A stretch of DNA of 64,000 bases from Brevibacillus parabrevis (GCF_003710905.1 NZ_RHHV01000006.1:434001-498000), one strand, 5' to 3'. Positions 1 to 8,466 are shown, counted from the stretch's first letter. A program made the numbers and translations. The notes: a model not told the origin generated them from the letters alone.

Positions 1-26
1 AATTGGAGAAAGTCTTTATCTTCCAT
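1..26 (-). CDS. 5' end of the next gene, possibly cheR (cut by window edge)
   Basis: An ATG at the complement of 24-26 follows an AAAGGGGG ribosome binding site about 11 nt upstream and opens a frame (MEDKDFLQ) that runs off the window. It lies downstream of ndk on the same strand. In B. subtilis the gene after ndk is cheR, the chemotaxis methyltransferase, so cheR is the positional guess. Only eight codons are visible, so neither reading frame nor identity is proven. Confidence 0.4.
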
Positions 27-120
27 TCAGAATCGTACCCCCTTTCATACCTGTTGTTCATCATTTCGCTATCGTTCGCCAAATTCCTATCCATTTCGCG
101 GGAGTTTTTGACGAAAAAAA

Positions 121-146
121 GAAAAAACCCCAAAAAGGGGTTTTTG
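121..146 (-). terminator. Intrinsic terminator after ndk
   Basis: AAACCCC and GGGGTTT arms around a short A-rich loop, followed on the minus strand by a long T tract. It sits 10 nt past the ndk stop codon and closes the transcript. Confidence 0.8.
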
Positions 147-156
147 TGGTGATATC

Positions 157-600
157 TTAGATCCAGCGTTGGATTGTTTTCTCGAAGGAGAGAACTTCTT
201 CAGCGGAGAACCAGAGACCGATTTCACGCTCAGCGCTTTCTGGGGAATCGGAACCGTGGATGATGTTCATGCCAACGGAAGTAGCGAAATCGCCACGGAT
301 TGTGCCGGAAGCTGCATCTACCGGGTTTGTTTTGCCCATCATAGCACGAGCTGTGGAGATCACGTTGTTACCTTGCCATACCATAGCGAATACAGGACCG
401 GAAGTGATGAAGTCAACCAGTTCGCCGAAGAATGGGCGCTCTTTGTGCTCAGCATAATGTTCTTCAGCCAGTTCGCGGCTTACAGTCATCAGCTTAGCGC
501 CAACGAGTTGGTAGCCTTTTTTCTCGAAACGGGATACGATTTCTCCGATCAGGTTACGTTGTACGCCGTCAGGTTTTACCATAAGGAATGTTTTTTCCAT
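157..600 (-). CDS. ndk: Nucleoside diphosphate kinase
   Basis: Cytosolic enzyme that moves the gamma phosphate from ATP to other nucleoside diphosphates through a phosphohistidine. The 147-residue length is typical. Visible family motifs are the N-terminal [11 protein letters not shown] and the active-site NIIHGSDS, with the catalytic histidine at residue 115. The open frame continues 26 codons upstream, but the ATG at 600 is preceded by GGAGG at a good distance and gives the standard family N terminus. It is the last gene after hepT, as in B. subtilis, where ndk follows the hepS-menH-hepT cluster. The intrinsic terminator follows directly. Identification is secure from motifs, length and context. 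Confidence 0.97.
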   Translation of the reverse strand: MEKTFLMVKPDGVQRNLIGEIVSRFEKKGYQLVGAKLMTVSRELAEEHYAEHKERPFFGELVDFITSGPVFAMVWQGNNVISTARAMMGKTNPVDAASGTIRGDFATSVGMNIIHGSDSPESAEREIGLWFSAEEVLSFEKTIQRWI

Positions 601-704
601 TGTAAGTATGCCTCCATCAAAGCTATGTATTGGTGTATACAACACCAACGAAAATTTTATCAAAACTGGGGTGGTCAAGCAACAGTCAGACCGTTAAAAT
701 CTCA

Positions 705-1670
705 TTAAAATTTGCGATCGACGATAAAATTAGCAATTCCTGTCAACGATGTTTTTGCCTGCGTATTGGGCAAATCGCTTATAATGGCATGCGCGCGGGC
801 AATATAGCGCTCGGCCAGCCGCTGGGAAAATGCGATTCCTTCGTCAGCCCGCACCAGGCGAATCGCTTCGTCCGTGTGCTCCCAAAACGTATTTTCCTTG
901 ATCCACTCCTGGAACTGTCCGCTCGCCTTGCCATGAAAAGCGGTGTAAAGGGCTGGCAGCGTGATGTTTCCATGCAAAAGGTCGCTCCCCGCCGGTTTTC
1001 CCAACTGCTTCTCCGTTCCGGTGAAATCGAGAATGTCATCGGTAATTTGAAAAGCCATCCCCACGTTGTACCCGTACCAGTACATTTTGCGTACCAGCTC
1101 TTCAGTAGCACCGCTGGCAACGGCACCCAACTGACAGCTGATCGCAATGAGCAGCGCCGTTTTCCGCTTGATTCTGCGCAAATACGTCCGGAAGTTTTGA
1201 TCCCAGTTGTTCAAATCCTTGACTTGCTCGATCTCGCCTTTGCACACCTCGACAATCGCTCTGGACAAAATCTGGTGCAGCTTCGGATTCGGCAATTGGG
1301 AAGCGACTGCAAGCGCACGGGCGAAAATGTAATCGCCTGCGTACATCGCCACCTTGTTGTCCCATTTCATGCGCACCGTGTCTTTGCCCCGTCGCTTGTC
1401 GGCGTCATCAATGACGTCGTCGTGCACCAGCGAAGCCATATGAATCAGCTCAAGCGGCACAGCTACGTGCTTCAATACTTTTACATCGTACTTGCCCCAT
1501 TTGCCTCCGAGCAGCACAAAAACCGGACGAATGCGCTTTCCCCCAGCTTTAAGCAAATGAGTCGAGGACTGATACAGTTCCCGCACATCCGTATCAATCG
1601 ATTTTTCCAGCTCATCTTCAATGTACTGGACATCCTTTTTCATCTTGAAGTAAATATCGACTAGGTTCAT
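705..1670 (-). CDS. hepT: Heptaprenyl diphosphate synthase, catalytic component II
   Basis: Catalytic subunit of the two-part trans-prenyltransferase that extends farnesyl diphosphate with isopentenyl units to make the menaquinone side chain. At 321 residues it has both aspartate-rich motifs: DDVIDD at residues 84-89 and DDILD at 211-215, plus the GGKRIRP substrate-binding segment near residue 43. Its small regulatory partner HepS is encoded upstream at 4790-5623. Four to five other quinone genes lie between the two subunits, which in B. subtilis are separated only by the methyltransferase gene. Start chosen at the ATG of MNLVDIYFK; the gap from the preceding mqnA stop is 16 nt, consistent with one operon. 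Confidence 0.95.
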   Translation of the reverse strand: MNLVDIYFKMKKDVQYIEDELEKSIDTDVRELYQSSTHLLKAGGKRIRPVFVLLGGKWGKYDVKVLKHVAVPLELIHMASLVHDDVIDDADKRRGKDTVRMKWDNKVAMYAGDYIFARALAVASQLPNPKLHQILSRAIVEVCKGEIEQVKDLNNWDQNFRTYLRRIKRKTALLIAISCQLGAVASGATEELVRKMYWYGYNVGMAFQITDDILDFTGTEKQLGKPAGSDLLHGNITLPALYTAFHGKASGQFQEWIKENTFWEHTDEAIRLVRADEGIAFSQRLAERYIARAHAIISDLPNTQAKTSLTGIANFIVDRKF

Positions 1671-1686
1671 CCGTTATCCGTTCCAC

Positions 1687-2550
1687 CTATCTCGCAAGCG
1701 TAATATTGGTCTTGTGGCCATCCGCCTGCCACAACTCGACTGTCGCGGGTGCCGCAAGAAGCCCCAGCTCTGCCGCGCATCGGTAATAATACTCCAGTCC
1801 TACCCGCTGCACTTCGCCAAAATCGTGTTGCAGTCCCGCGAAGTAACGAAGCCACTCCTCTTTTGTCCCGCCAAAATGCGTGCATACGTAATCGACCAAC
1901 GGGCCAGGATTTGCTTTCGTCTTCTTCTTGCTCGTCAAAAAAGAGGCGTGCACTTCCGCAATCAACGCAAAATGCTCGTCAATCACCTCGCGTCGCAGCG
2001 CCCAAATGGCAAACGTCATGGAATAGCCTGTGAAGCGGTGCCACAATTCGCCGAGATCGTATACGTGCAGCTCACCAGCTGTCCGCTCTGCGGTAATCGC
2101 ATCATCGCCAATGAGCAGGGCAGCATCCGCATCTTGCAGCATGTGTGCGAGATTCGGCTCTTGTGTAACGTAGGTGATCTCGTAATCGTAAAACTTGTGG
2201 AGAATGATTTTCAGCAAGTTCACTGTCGTTGCCGACGTGTTGGTCAGGGCAATTTTGGCCCCGTTCAGTTGCTCAATCGGCTTTTTGCTGAATAAGAAAA
2301 GGGAGCCTACTCTCCCGTTGGCACTGACAGACAGGTCTGCCAATGCCACATATTGGGAGGCATGCTCAGCATAGCTAAACGAGGAAATCGGCCCCATGTC
2401 AATCTCGCCTTTGGCCATCGCCAGATTCAACTGGGCAGGCACCTGGCGGATGAACGCGATGCGATCCTCGAATTTTGCTTGTTCAAAATAATAGTAAACA
2501 GGCAGTACGTTGGTATACAAGATTTGCCCGATCCGCAAAGACTTTTGCAT
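1687..2550 (-). CDS. mqnA: Chorismate dehydratase MqnA (futalosine menaquinone pathway)
   Basis: MqnA converts chorismate to 3-enolpyruvyl-benzoate, the entry step of the futalosine route to menaquinone. The 287-residue protein has the family signature of a periplasmic-binding-like fold, with LRIGQILYTN at the N terminus, the ALTNTSATTVNLLK segment and LLIGDDA. The frame is open 24 codons further upstream, but the ATG at 2550 follows TTGGGGGG and lies 4 nt after the ubiX stop. It sits between hepT and ubiX in a quinone operon, which supports the pathway role. I identify it by remembered family sequence (DUF178/COG1427); the other mqn genes are not in this window. Confidence 0.85.
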   Translation of the reverse strand: MQKSLRIGQILYTNVLPVYYYFEQAKFEDRIAFIRQVPAQLNLAMAKGEIDMGPISSFSYAEHASQYVALADLSVSANGRVGSLFLFSKKPIEQLNGAKIALTNTSATTVNLLKIILHKFYDYEITYVTQEPNLAHMLQDADAALLIGDDAITAERTAGELHVYDLGELWHRFTGYSMTFAIWALRREVIDEHFALIAEVHASFLTSKKKTKANPGPLVDYVCTHFGGTKEEWLRYFAGLQHDFGEVQRVGLEYYYRCAAELGLLAAPATVELWQADGHKTNITLAR

Positions 2551-2554
2551 GCGT

Positions 2555-3151
2555 CTATTCCCCCCAACGCCGAAACAGCGAATGTGGTACATCAAGTGCA
2601 TCCAAAGCTTTCCCCACGACAAAATTAATCAAGTCATCCATCGTTTGCGGTTTTTGATAATAACCAGGCATGGCTGGCAAGATCCGCACACCCAGCTTGC
2701 TCAATGTCAGCATGTTTTCCAGCTGGATCGCATTGAGCGGCGTCTCCCGCGGAACGAGGACCAGTCGTCTGCCTTCCTTGATCATAACGTCAGCGACGCG
2801 TTCCAGCAAATTGCCCGAAGCGCCGTGTGCAATCCCGGAAACCGTTCCCATCGAGCACGGAACCACGATCATGCCGTCGCAGCGATACGATCCGCTCGCC
2901 GCCGGGCAGTTGAAATCGCGAAGCCCCCAGTAGTGCAGCTCTCCCGGGAAGGATTGTTGCAGCTTTTCTCGCAGCAAACCTTCCCGGTCGTCTGAATGCC
3001 AGTCCAGCTCATCGTGAAAGACTTGCCAGCCTGCCTCGGTAATCATCAAGTGAACGATATGACCTGCGCGCAAAAGCTCGGTCACCACACGCACACCGTA
3101 AATCGCGCCACTTGCCCCTGTAATTCCGACTACCCATTTTTGTTGGCTCAT
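2555..3151 (-). CDS. ubiX: UbiX-type flavin prenyltransferase
   Basis: Members of this family attach a dimethylallyl group to FMN to make the prenylated flavin used by UbiD-type decarboxylases. The 198-residue length fits. The N terminus WVVGITGASGAIYG is the flavin-binding signature, and MIVVPCSMGTVSGIAHG and LVLVPRETPL are conserved family segments. In futalosine-pathway organisms a UbiX/UbiD pair is proposed to decarboxylate the prenylated naphthoate, so this copy is probably the menaquinone one (inference). It overlaps the prenyltransferase stop by 4 nt and is followed 4 nt later by mqnA, so translation is likely coupled. No ubiD gene is present in the window. Confidence 0.92.
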   Translation of the reverse strand: MSQQKWVVGITGASGAIYGVRVVTELLRAGHIVHLMITEAGWQVFHDELDWHSDDREGLLREKLQQSFPGELHYWGLRDFNCPAASGSYRCDGMIVVPCSMGTVSGIAHGASGNLLERVADVMIKEGRRLVLVPRETPLNAIQLENMLTLSKLGVRILPAMPGYYQKPQTMDDLINFVVGKALDALDVPHSLFRRWGE

Positions 3152-4017
3152 GCGATCACCAGATCAATCATAGTAAACACGAACATGACTACGCTCAAAA
3201 TGCCGTTCATGTTGAAAAACGCAACGTTTACTTTGGACAAATCCGTCGGCTTCACCAGCGTGTGCTCGTAGATCAGGATCGCACCGGAAATGAGTACGCC
3301 GAGCAGGAACCAGATCGACAAGTCAGCCACTACATACAGCGACATCAGTCCAACAAAAGTGATGATGTGGCACAGTCTCGCCACAACCAAGGCGCTGGCA
3401 ACCCCAAAGCGGCTCGGCATGGAAAACAGCCCTTCCTTGCGGTCAAAGTCAGCATCCTGGCAGGCGTAAATAATATCGAAGCCCGCCGTCCAAAACAGAA
3501 CGGACACAAACAGGAGCAAGCCAACCGCGTCTACCTGGCCTGTCGTGGCGACCCATCCTCCCAACGGTCCGAACCCGATTGCTACTCCCAAAACAAAGTG
3601 GCACAGCCAGGTGAAGCGTTTGGTGTAGGAATACAGCACCAGGACAAACACAGCAAGCGGCAACAGCTTGACTGCCAAATCGTTCAACTGGAACGCCGCA
3701 ATGAACAGCACGGCGAACGAAACGACGATAAACAAAACAACTTCCAGGACGGAAATAAGCCCCGCCGGAATCGCTCGTGTAGCTGTCCGCGGGTTTTTGG
3801 CGTCAATGACGCGGTCAATCAGCCGATTCAACGACATTGCTGCACTGCGCGCCCCGACCATCGCAACCGTCACCCAGAAAATCTCCATCCAGGTCGGCCA
3901 CGCCTTCTCCACTACAATACTTCCCAAAACCGCCCCCATAAAAGCAAACGGCAAAGCAAACAGGGAATGCTCGAATTTTATCATTTCCAAGATGATTTTC
4001 AATTTACGTAGACCCAT
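3148..4017 (-). CDS. UbiA-family polyprenyltransferase (probable MqnP role)
   Basis: Integral membrane enzyme that joins the polyprenyl chain to an aromatic acid. The 289-residue protein has many hydrophobic helices and the two aspartate motifs of UbiA enzymes: NRLIDRVIDAKN near residue 62 and DADFDRKEG near residue 185. Family members include 4-hydroxybenzoate transferase, MenA and MqnP. Placement beside mqnA, ubiX, ubiE and both heptaprenyl synthase genes points to the futalosine naphthoate substrate (MqnP role), by inference. The stop overlaps the ubiX start by 4 nt. Annotation pipelines may label it ubiA or 4-hydroxybenzoate octaprenyltransferase; ubiquinone synthesis is not expected in this group. 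Confidence 0.88.
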   Translation of the reverse strand: MGLRKLKIILEMIKFEHSLFALPFAFMGAVLGSIVVEKAWPTWMEIFWVTVAMVGARSAAMSLNRLIDRVIDAKNPRTATRAIPAGLISVLEVVLFIVVSFAVLFIAAFQLNDLAVKLLPLAVFVLVLYSYTKRFTWLCHFVLGVAIGFGPLGGWVATTGQVDAVGLLLFVSVLFWTAGFDIIYACQDADFDRKEGLFSMPSRFGVASALVVARLCHIITFVGLMSLYVVADLSIWFLLGVLISGAILIYEHTLVKPTDLSKVNVAFFNMNGILSVVMFVFTMIDLVIA

Positions 4018-4065
4018 CTATGACACTTCCTATCTACTGAAAAAATACCGTTGTTGTCGAGGCGG

Positions 4066-4785
4066 TTACGGCTTCGTGCCAATGTGCAGCGCGGATACGC
4101 CGCCCATGAACAGCTTGACTTGAACCGGGTCCAAGCCTGCTTTTCTAAACATCCCGGCAAGCTCACGACTGTCCGGAAAATTGGTCAGCGAGTGCGGAAG
4201 CCAGGCATATTCCTCGTATTTGTTCACGGTCATTTTCGCAATCAATGGCAAAATTTTATAGAAGTATAAGTAAAATAGCTTGCGATACGGAATGAATGGA
4301 GGCTTGGACACTTCCAGAGAAACGACTTTCCCGCCCGGTTTGACTACGCGCGCCATTTCATTGAGCACTTGCTGCACATCCGGAACGTTGCGCAGGGCAA
4401 AGCCGATCGTGGCAAAATCGAATGTATTATCCTCGTAAGGCAAATTCATCGCATCGGCATTCACCAGCTTGACGTTGTTGCTGACTCCCTCATTCGCCAC
4501 CTTGTACGCGCCTACATCCAGCATGTTCTGGCTGAAGTCGAGCCCGACCACCCGGCCGTCTTTCCCTACTGCCTTGGCAAGCGCGATCGTCCAGTCCGCC
4601 GTGCCGCAGGCTACATCCAATGCGGTATGGCCCGGTTGAATGTTCATCTGCTTCATGGTGTAGTTGCGCCAGGCCAGATGGCTGCCAAAACTGATGACGT
4701 TGTTCATTTTGTCGTAGTCGCTCGCGATGCTTTCAAATACGGAGTGAACGTATTTTGCCTTCTCGTTCATTTGTGTCTGGTCCAC
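4066..4785 (-). CDS. menG: Demethylmenaquinone methyltransferase
   Basis: SAM-dependent C-methyltransferase for the last step of menaquinone synthesis (also called UbiE or MenH). It shows the class I SAM motif LDVACGTADWTIALA, the family segment FDFATIGFALRNVPD, and the C-terminal GGVSALHIGTKP. Start: the GTG at 4785 follows GAGGAG with a 10-nt spacer and lies 4 nt after the hepS stop. A plain ATG exists five codons later (4770) but lacks a ribosome binding site, and the longer ATG frame (4803) overlaps hepS. The result is about 239 residues, normal for the family. It is co-transcribed with hepS as in B. subtilis. Confidence 0.94.
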   Translation of the reverse strand: MDQTQMNEKAKYVHSVFESIASDYDKMNNVISFGSHLAWRNYTMKQMNIQPGHTALDVACGTADWTIALAKAVGKDGRVVGLDFSQNMLDVGAYKVANEGVSNNVKLVNADAMNLPYEDNTFDFATIGFALRNVPDVQQVLNEMARVVKPGGKVVSLEVSKPPFIPYRKLFYLYFYKILPLIAKMTVNKYEEYAWLPHSLTNFPDSRELAGMFRKAGLDPVQVKLFMGGVSALHIGTKP

Positions 4786-4789
4786 TAGG

Positions 4790-5623
4790 CTACATCTCCT
4801 CAATAACTCGTTTCAGGCGATTCACTCGATGGGAGTAACGAGCTGTTATGGAAGCAAGCACATTGCGTGTTTCTGCTGGCAGCGAACGCACCATTTGCTC
4901 GCACATGCCGATCATTTCCATGGCTTTCATCTCAACGCCCGACAGTACCTGGGCAAGCGTAGCACCCGGTTTTTGCAGCAAAAAACGAGCAAAACCAAAG
5001 GGAACCTGCTCTTGCCACTTGATTTGCTCCCACTCTCCGATAACGCTTTCTACCTTGGCCGTTTCTTTCATCAGATCGACCCACAGGCGGCGGCGATCAT
5101 CCGAATCGGCATACTTCTCTACGATTGCTACGTACAAACCTGTGTCGATGGCGTTGCGCAATTCCCAGTACTCTTCATCCGACAAGCTTCTGGAATCGCG
5201 TCCCGCAATGTACAGCTTCATTTTGGCTTCATTCACGCGCTGAATGGCTCCGGACAACACTTGAATCGCTTCAATCTCGCCCGTTTCCGCCAGCAGGTTG
5301 TAGTAGCGGCTGCTGTAGTAATCTCCGGCGAGCACAGTCAACTGTCTGTTTCGCTCTGCGCTCAAGGAATGTTCGTATTGATTTTCCACATTTTCATGCA
5401 TGTCCAGTCCCAGCTGGACAAGTCCAGTCGCTGTGCAGAAAATGGATGCCCGTTCCTTCGTCATGCCTTGCTCCAGCAAAAACAAATACAAGAGTTCCAG
5501 GCGATTCTCCGCCATGGAAGGAACGTCCACGTAATATTCTACATAGGAATGGGTGGTTCGCTTGTAGATCTGCTCGATGATCGATCGAACCTCTTCTACA
5601 TAGGGGGTATGTTCTTTGCTCAT
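4790..5623 (-). CDS. hepS: Heptaprenyl diphosphate synthase component I
   Basis: Non-catalytic partner of HepT that sets the product chain length of the heteromeric prenyl synthase. The 277-residue protein is helical and has the family segments GLVQLGLDMHENVE and VLAGDYYSSRYYNLLA. B. subtilis HepS is similar in length and place. The ATG at 5623 is preceded by GGAGGAGG and chosen over an upstream in-frame ATG at 5695 that has no comparable site. It starts the run of menaquinone genes that ends with ndk. No intrinsic terminator is visible between hepS and hepT, so a single long transcript is likely. Confidence 0.92.
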   Translation of the reverse strand: MSKEHTPYVEEVRSIIEQIYKRTTHSYVEYYVDVPSMAENRLELLYLFLLEQGMTKERASIFCTATGLVQLGLDMHENVENQYEHSLSAERNRQLTVLAGDYYSSRYYNLLAETGEIEAIQVLSGAIQRVNEAKMKLYIAGRDSRSLSDEEYWELRNAIDTGLYVAIVEKYADSDDRRRLWVDLMKETAKVESVIGEWEQIKWQEQVPFGFARFLLQKPGATLAQVLSGVEMKAMEMIGMCEQMVRSLPAETRNVLASITARYSHRVNRLKRVIEEM

Positions 5624-5738
5624 GCGTCCTCCTCCACAAGCTGCGCAACCTAAAGATGTCTGCCTGTTCCGTACACTTCCGTCTACCTTTACCATCCGGT
5701 CAAAAGGCCGTCCTTGCTATCATACCATACTTCTACCA

Positions 5739-6254
5739 TCAGGGACTAATTCTCTCATAAAAATACGGATCGATTCGCACGGGAAATGTGTTTTTCACAA
5801 ACGAATCCACATCGGCGATCTCCGCCGCCGGTTTGGACAATGACTTCAAATTCGCCCCAGTTGTTTGAATGGCAACAAGGAGTCTCGACTCTTTTGGCTG
5901 TTCGCTTTCTTCCAGCAAACGGAAATACACTTGACCAACATTATCCGTGTGCGTTAGCAAGCCGTATGTCAATCCGTAAAAATCACGATAAACTTGACTT
6001 TCATCCACTTTTTCACCCGGTTTCACGATCAAATCGACATAAACCGACGGATTTTCCCATTTTATACGCTTCATTTTATAATGTGTGGGCGTCAATGTAA
6101 ACAAATCCAGGACATTTCGCTCGCTCAGCTGAACAGGGTGTGATGTCTGAAAAGTGGGCACATCTGCCTGCCTCCATAAAGCACTCGGGACCATCGACAG
6201 CATCAGAGCCAGAAAAGTGGAAACAGCGATCGCCATGAGCAGTTGGCGCGGCAT
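5739..6254 (-). CDS. Membrane-anchored protein of unknown function
   Basis: I do not recognise this 171-residue protein. It begins with a short basic stretch and one hydrophobic segment (residues about 5-25), followed by a soluble, probably extracellular domain with mixed strands and many charged residues. There is no lipobox cysteine. Start: the ATG at 6254 has GGAGGG six nt upstream, whereas the ATG at 6260 directly abuts that site and is less likely. It lies between mtrB and hepS, where B. subtilis has no such gene. Reading frame, ribosome binding site and same-strand context support a real gene; no function can be inferred. Confidence 0.75.
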   Translation of the reverse strand: MPRQLLMAIAVSTFLALMLSMVPSALWRQADVPTFQTSHPVQLSERNVLDLFTLTPTHYKMKRIKWENPSVYVDLIVKPGEKVDESQVYRDFYGLTYGLLTHTDNVGQVYFRLLEESEQPKESRLLVAIQTTGANLKSLSKPAAEIADVDSFVKNTFPVRIDPYFYERISP

Positions 6255-6283
6255 AGACATCCCTCCTCTTCACCATTGTACAA

Positions 6284-6310
6284 ACAAAAAAAGCAGGCTA
6301 TGCCTGCTTT
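6284..6310 (-). terminator. Intrinsic terminator after mtrB
   Basis: Seven-base arms AGCAGGC and GCCTGCT with a three-base loop, followed on the minus strand by a T-rich run. It lies 15 nt after the mtrB stop and separates mtrB from the unknown gene at 5739-6254. Confidence 0.85.
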
Positions 6311-6324
6311 TCCGCTGGAGCTGT

Positions 6325-6552
6325 TTATTCTGTCGTATCGACAACACCGTGCTGCGAGTAAATGACGGCTTTTCCCCGAACTTTGATGGCCGAAGTATGC
6401 TCCGTGAATTGAAAGATCATCACTTCGCCCTTGTCGAGCTTTTCTGTGTGATGAAAACGGGTGTCCGAGCCTCTCGTAAGCCCGATGACATGCACGCCGT
6501 TTTCCTTGGCTTTGACGACAAAATAGTCCTGGTTGATTGTTGGCTGTGACAA
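6325..6552 (-). CDS. mtrB: trp RNA-binding attenuation protein (TRAP)
   Basis: TRAP forms an 11-subunit ring that, when tryptophan-bound, binds GAG/UAG repeats in trp leader RNA and lowers expression. This 75-residue protein matches the B. subtilis protein along its length, including [22 protein letters not shown] and [15 protein letters not shown], which carry the tryptophan pocket and RNA-contacting lysine and arginine. The start is a TTG at 6552 with GGAGG seven nt upstream; there is no ATG nearby in frame. In B. subtilis mtrB directly follows mtrA (folE); here a transglycosylase and a tRNA gene separate them, so mtrB must have its own or a read-through promoter. Confidence 0.95.
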   Translation of the reverse strand: MSQPTINQDYFVVKAKENGVHVIGLTRGSDTRFHHTEKLDKGEVMIFQFTEHTSAIKVRGKAVIYSQHGVVDTTE

Positions 6553-6588
6553 GTTGTTTCCTCCTGACCAGTGCGTGATGCGCCTCGT

Positions 6589-7269
6589 CTAGTATGATGT
6601 CCCGTCTGTCTCCAAACGGCCCATGATTTTTGCTACATACTTCTGCGTTTCCCGAGGCAGCTGGCTGTACTTTGCCTCCAGCTCCTCGTCACTGTCGATA
6701 CCCAGACGGCCTACCCGGCCCGGACCTGCATTGTACGCCGCCAGCGCCACCTTGACATTGCCGTCGTAGCGGTCGAGAAGCGATTTCAAATATTTCGTTC
6801 CACCCGCCAGGTTTTCATCCGGGTCGTATGAATTGCGGACACTCATCGCCTGTGCTGTTTTGTCCATCAGTTGCATCAAACCTTTGGCACCCGCTTTGGA
6901 CACGACATTCGGATTGAAATTCGACTCGGCTCTGACGACTTCCCGGATCAGATCGGGATCGACGCCAAGCGATTTGGCGGTTCGTTCAATTTTCTCCAAA
7001 ATAGCTCCGGGAGCAACCGCTGCTCCTTTTTCCATCGTCGGATTCAACTCTGACTCATAGTCTGCGGCCAGCTTCCATTCTCTGCTGCCGTCGAGCTTGG
7101 CCAAAATCTCTTGCGAGGAGATGACGCGCTGTCCTTGCGCCAACTGTGATTGCAACACGTCAGAAAAGAGATCCTGCTCCTCGTAGGACAAGGAGGAAGC
7201 TGCGCGATTGCTTGAATAGGATTGCTGTGTTGATTGTAAATACGGCTGAAGCGATACAGGCACCTTCAT
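6589..7269 (-). CDS. Lytic transglycosylase, SLT domain
   Basis: Predicted muramidase-like enzyme that cleaves peptidoglycan with formation of anhydromuramic acid. The C-terminal half (residues about 105-215) is an SLT domain: VDPDLIREVVRAESNFNP holds the catalytic glutamate, followed by SKAGAKGLMQLM and ALAAYNAGPGRV. The N-terminal 100 residues are polar, low in complexity and lack a signal peptide or membrane segment, as in B. subtilis YjbJ-type proteins, so the export route is unclear. Start at ATG 7269; an in-frame TTG at 7281 is alternative but abuts the purine-rich site. It lies between tRNA-Pro and mtrB on the same strand. Confidence 0.88.
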   Translation of the reverse strand: MKVPVSLQPYLQSTQQSYSSNRAASSLSYEEQDLFSDVLQSQLAQGQRVISSQEILAKLDGSREWKLAADYESELNPTMEKGAAVAPGAILEKIERTAKSLGVDPDLIREVVRAESNFNPNVVSKAGAKGLMQLMDKTAQAMSVRNSYDPDENLAGGTKYLKSLLDRYDGNVKVALAAYNAGPGRVGRLGIDSDEELEAKYSQLPRETQKYVAKIMGRLETDGTSY

Positions 7270-7360
7270 GGCACTAAACAACCCTTCCCTTGCTTGTCTC
7301 CCTACTATTATAAAAAAGAAAGATCAGGAAGCCAATAGCAAAAATGGCAATTGTCAAGAA

Positions 7361-7389
7361 CAAAAAAAGAAGCCTCGCAAAAGGCTTCC
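7361..7389 (-). terminator. Intrinsic terminator after tRNA-Pro
   Basis: Six-base arms GAAGCC and GGCTTC, an eight-base loop and a following minus-strand run of seven Ts. It lies 17 nt past the tRNA 3' end. Confidence 0.8.
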
Positions 7390-7405
7390 TGGTTTTTTAT
7401 TCAGA

Positions 7406-7482
7406 TGGTCGGAATGCAGGGATTCGAACCCTGGACCTCACCCACCCCAAGGGTGCGCGCTACCGGGCTGCGCCACATCCCG
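7406..7482 (-). tRNA. tRNA-Pro, anticodon GGG
   Basis: A full cloverleaf can be drawn on the minus strand. The acceptor arms CGGGATG and CATTCCG pair with one G-U; the discriminator is A73 and the CCA end is encoded. The anticodon stem CACCC/GGGTG closes the seven-base loop TTGGGGT, so the anticodon is GGG, reading proline CCC and CCU. The T arm contains GGTTCGAATCC. It is a single isolated tRNA gene between folE and the transglycosylase, with its own terminator. Confidence 0.95.
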
Positions 7483-7574
7483 ACTGTACATCTGTACTTT
7501 ACAATATTTTACCTGTAGAGTCAATAGAAAATTGCTGGATTTGGCAGTTCATCCCAGGCCTAGCGCCTGTCCGA

Positions 7575-8138
7575 TCAGGAGCGGATGAGACTGAATACTT
7601 CTGCACGCGCCGCCGCATCTTTTTCAAACATGCCGCGCACCGCAGAGGTGATCGTTTTCGAGCCGGGCTTTTTCACGCCGCGCATGGTCATGCACATATG
7701 CTCTGCTTCAACCACGACGATCACGCCATGAGGGTCGAGCTTGCGGACGATCGACTCGGCAATCGTCGTCGTAATTCGCTCTTGCAGCTGCGGGCGCTTG
7801 GCTACTGCTTCAACCGCTCTCGCCAGCTTGCTCAAACCGACAACCCGTCCACCGCGCGGAACATAGGCCACATGCGCCTTGCCGAAAAACGGAACCAGGT
7901 GATGCTCGCACATGGAGTAAAAAGGAATGTCTTTGACCAAAACCATTTCTTCGTGATCTTCGCTAAAAACGGTCTCAAAGTACTGTTCCTCGTTGATATG
8001 CATGCCCTCGAATACTTCTGCATACATTTTTGCGACGCGTTTAGGGGTATCCAGCAATCCTTCGCGATCGGGATTTTCTCCGACCGCCTCCAGAATCATG
8101 CGGACAGCCTGTTGAATTTTATCCAAATCAACGTTCAT
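7575..8138 (-). CDS. folE: GTP cyclohydrolase I (MtrA)
   Basis: Converts GTP to 7,8-dihydroneopterin triphosphate, the first step of folate synthesis. The 187-residue protein has the zinc and active-site elements SMCEHH and [12 protein letters not shown], plus RLQ-type segment [13 protein letters not shown]. The ATG at 8138 follows AGGAGG with a nine-nt spacer. It corresponds to B. subtilis mtrA, which lies between hbs and mtrB; that order is kept here but with a tRNA and a transglycosylase gene inserted before mtrB. No terminator is obvious between folE and the tRNA. Confidence 0.97.
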   Translation of the reverse strand: MNVDLDKIQQAVRMILEAVGENPDREGLLDTPKRVAKMYAEVFEGMHINEEQYFETVFSEDHEEMVLVKDIPFYSMCEHHLVPFFGKAHVAYVPRGGRVVGLSKLARAVEAVAKRPQLQERITTTIAESIVRKLDPHGVIVVVEAEHMCMTMRGVKKPGSKTITSAVRGMFEKDAAARAEVFSLIRS

Positions 8139-8252
8139 TATTTGTACCTCCTACCTAGCGGCCCATCCCGTTTGCGAAGCTTGCGGCTTCTCCGGCTGGC
8201 CCTGACCAGATCCGTTTGTCATGCTCCGTTGTACGCAGCCGAACCCACGCCA

Positions 8253-8281
8253 ATCTTACCATACTCATTTCAAAAAAACAA
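8253..8281 (-). promoter_or_regulatory. Possible sigma-A promoter for folE
   Basis: On the minus strand TTGTTT (complement of 8276-8281) and TAAGAT (complement of 8253-8258) are separated by 17 nt. The start codon of folE is about 110 nt downstream. It is a moderate match only. The rest of the 8139-8466 gap holds the hup terminator and nothing else that I can name. Confidence 0.4.
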
Positions 8282-8400
8282 AAACATCTGACAAGACAAC
8301 TGTATGTACACCAAGCCAAAGTTGTCCGCCCTTTGTTGCCTGTCTTCAACCAAAAAGGGCAGCCGTCCTCACGTGCACAAACGTTCGCATCCCGGACGTT

Positions 8401-8436
8401 AAAAAAAATCCACATTTCATCAATGTGGATTTTTTT
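8401..8436 (-). terminator. Intrinsic terminator after hup (likely works both ways)
   Basis: Arms AATCCACATT and AATGTGGATT around a five-base loop, flanked by A runs on one side and T runs on the other. It lies about 35 nt after the hup stop codon. Confidence 0.88.
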
Positions 8437-8466
8437 ATGTAAGTGCTTCGTTCTCAAAAGAAACAA

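Noticed and set aside
8155-8466. 103-codon minus-strand frame between hup and folE
   Set aside because: It spans the hup terminator and has no family pattern; the gap is better read as terminator plus folE promoter.
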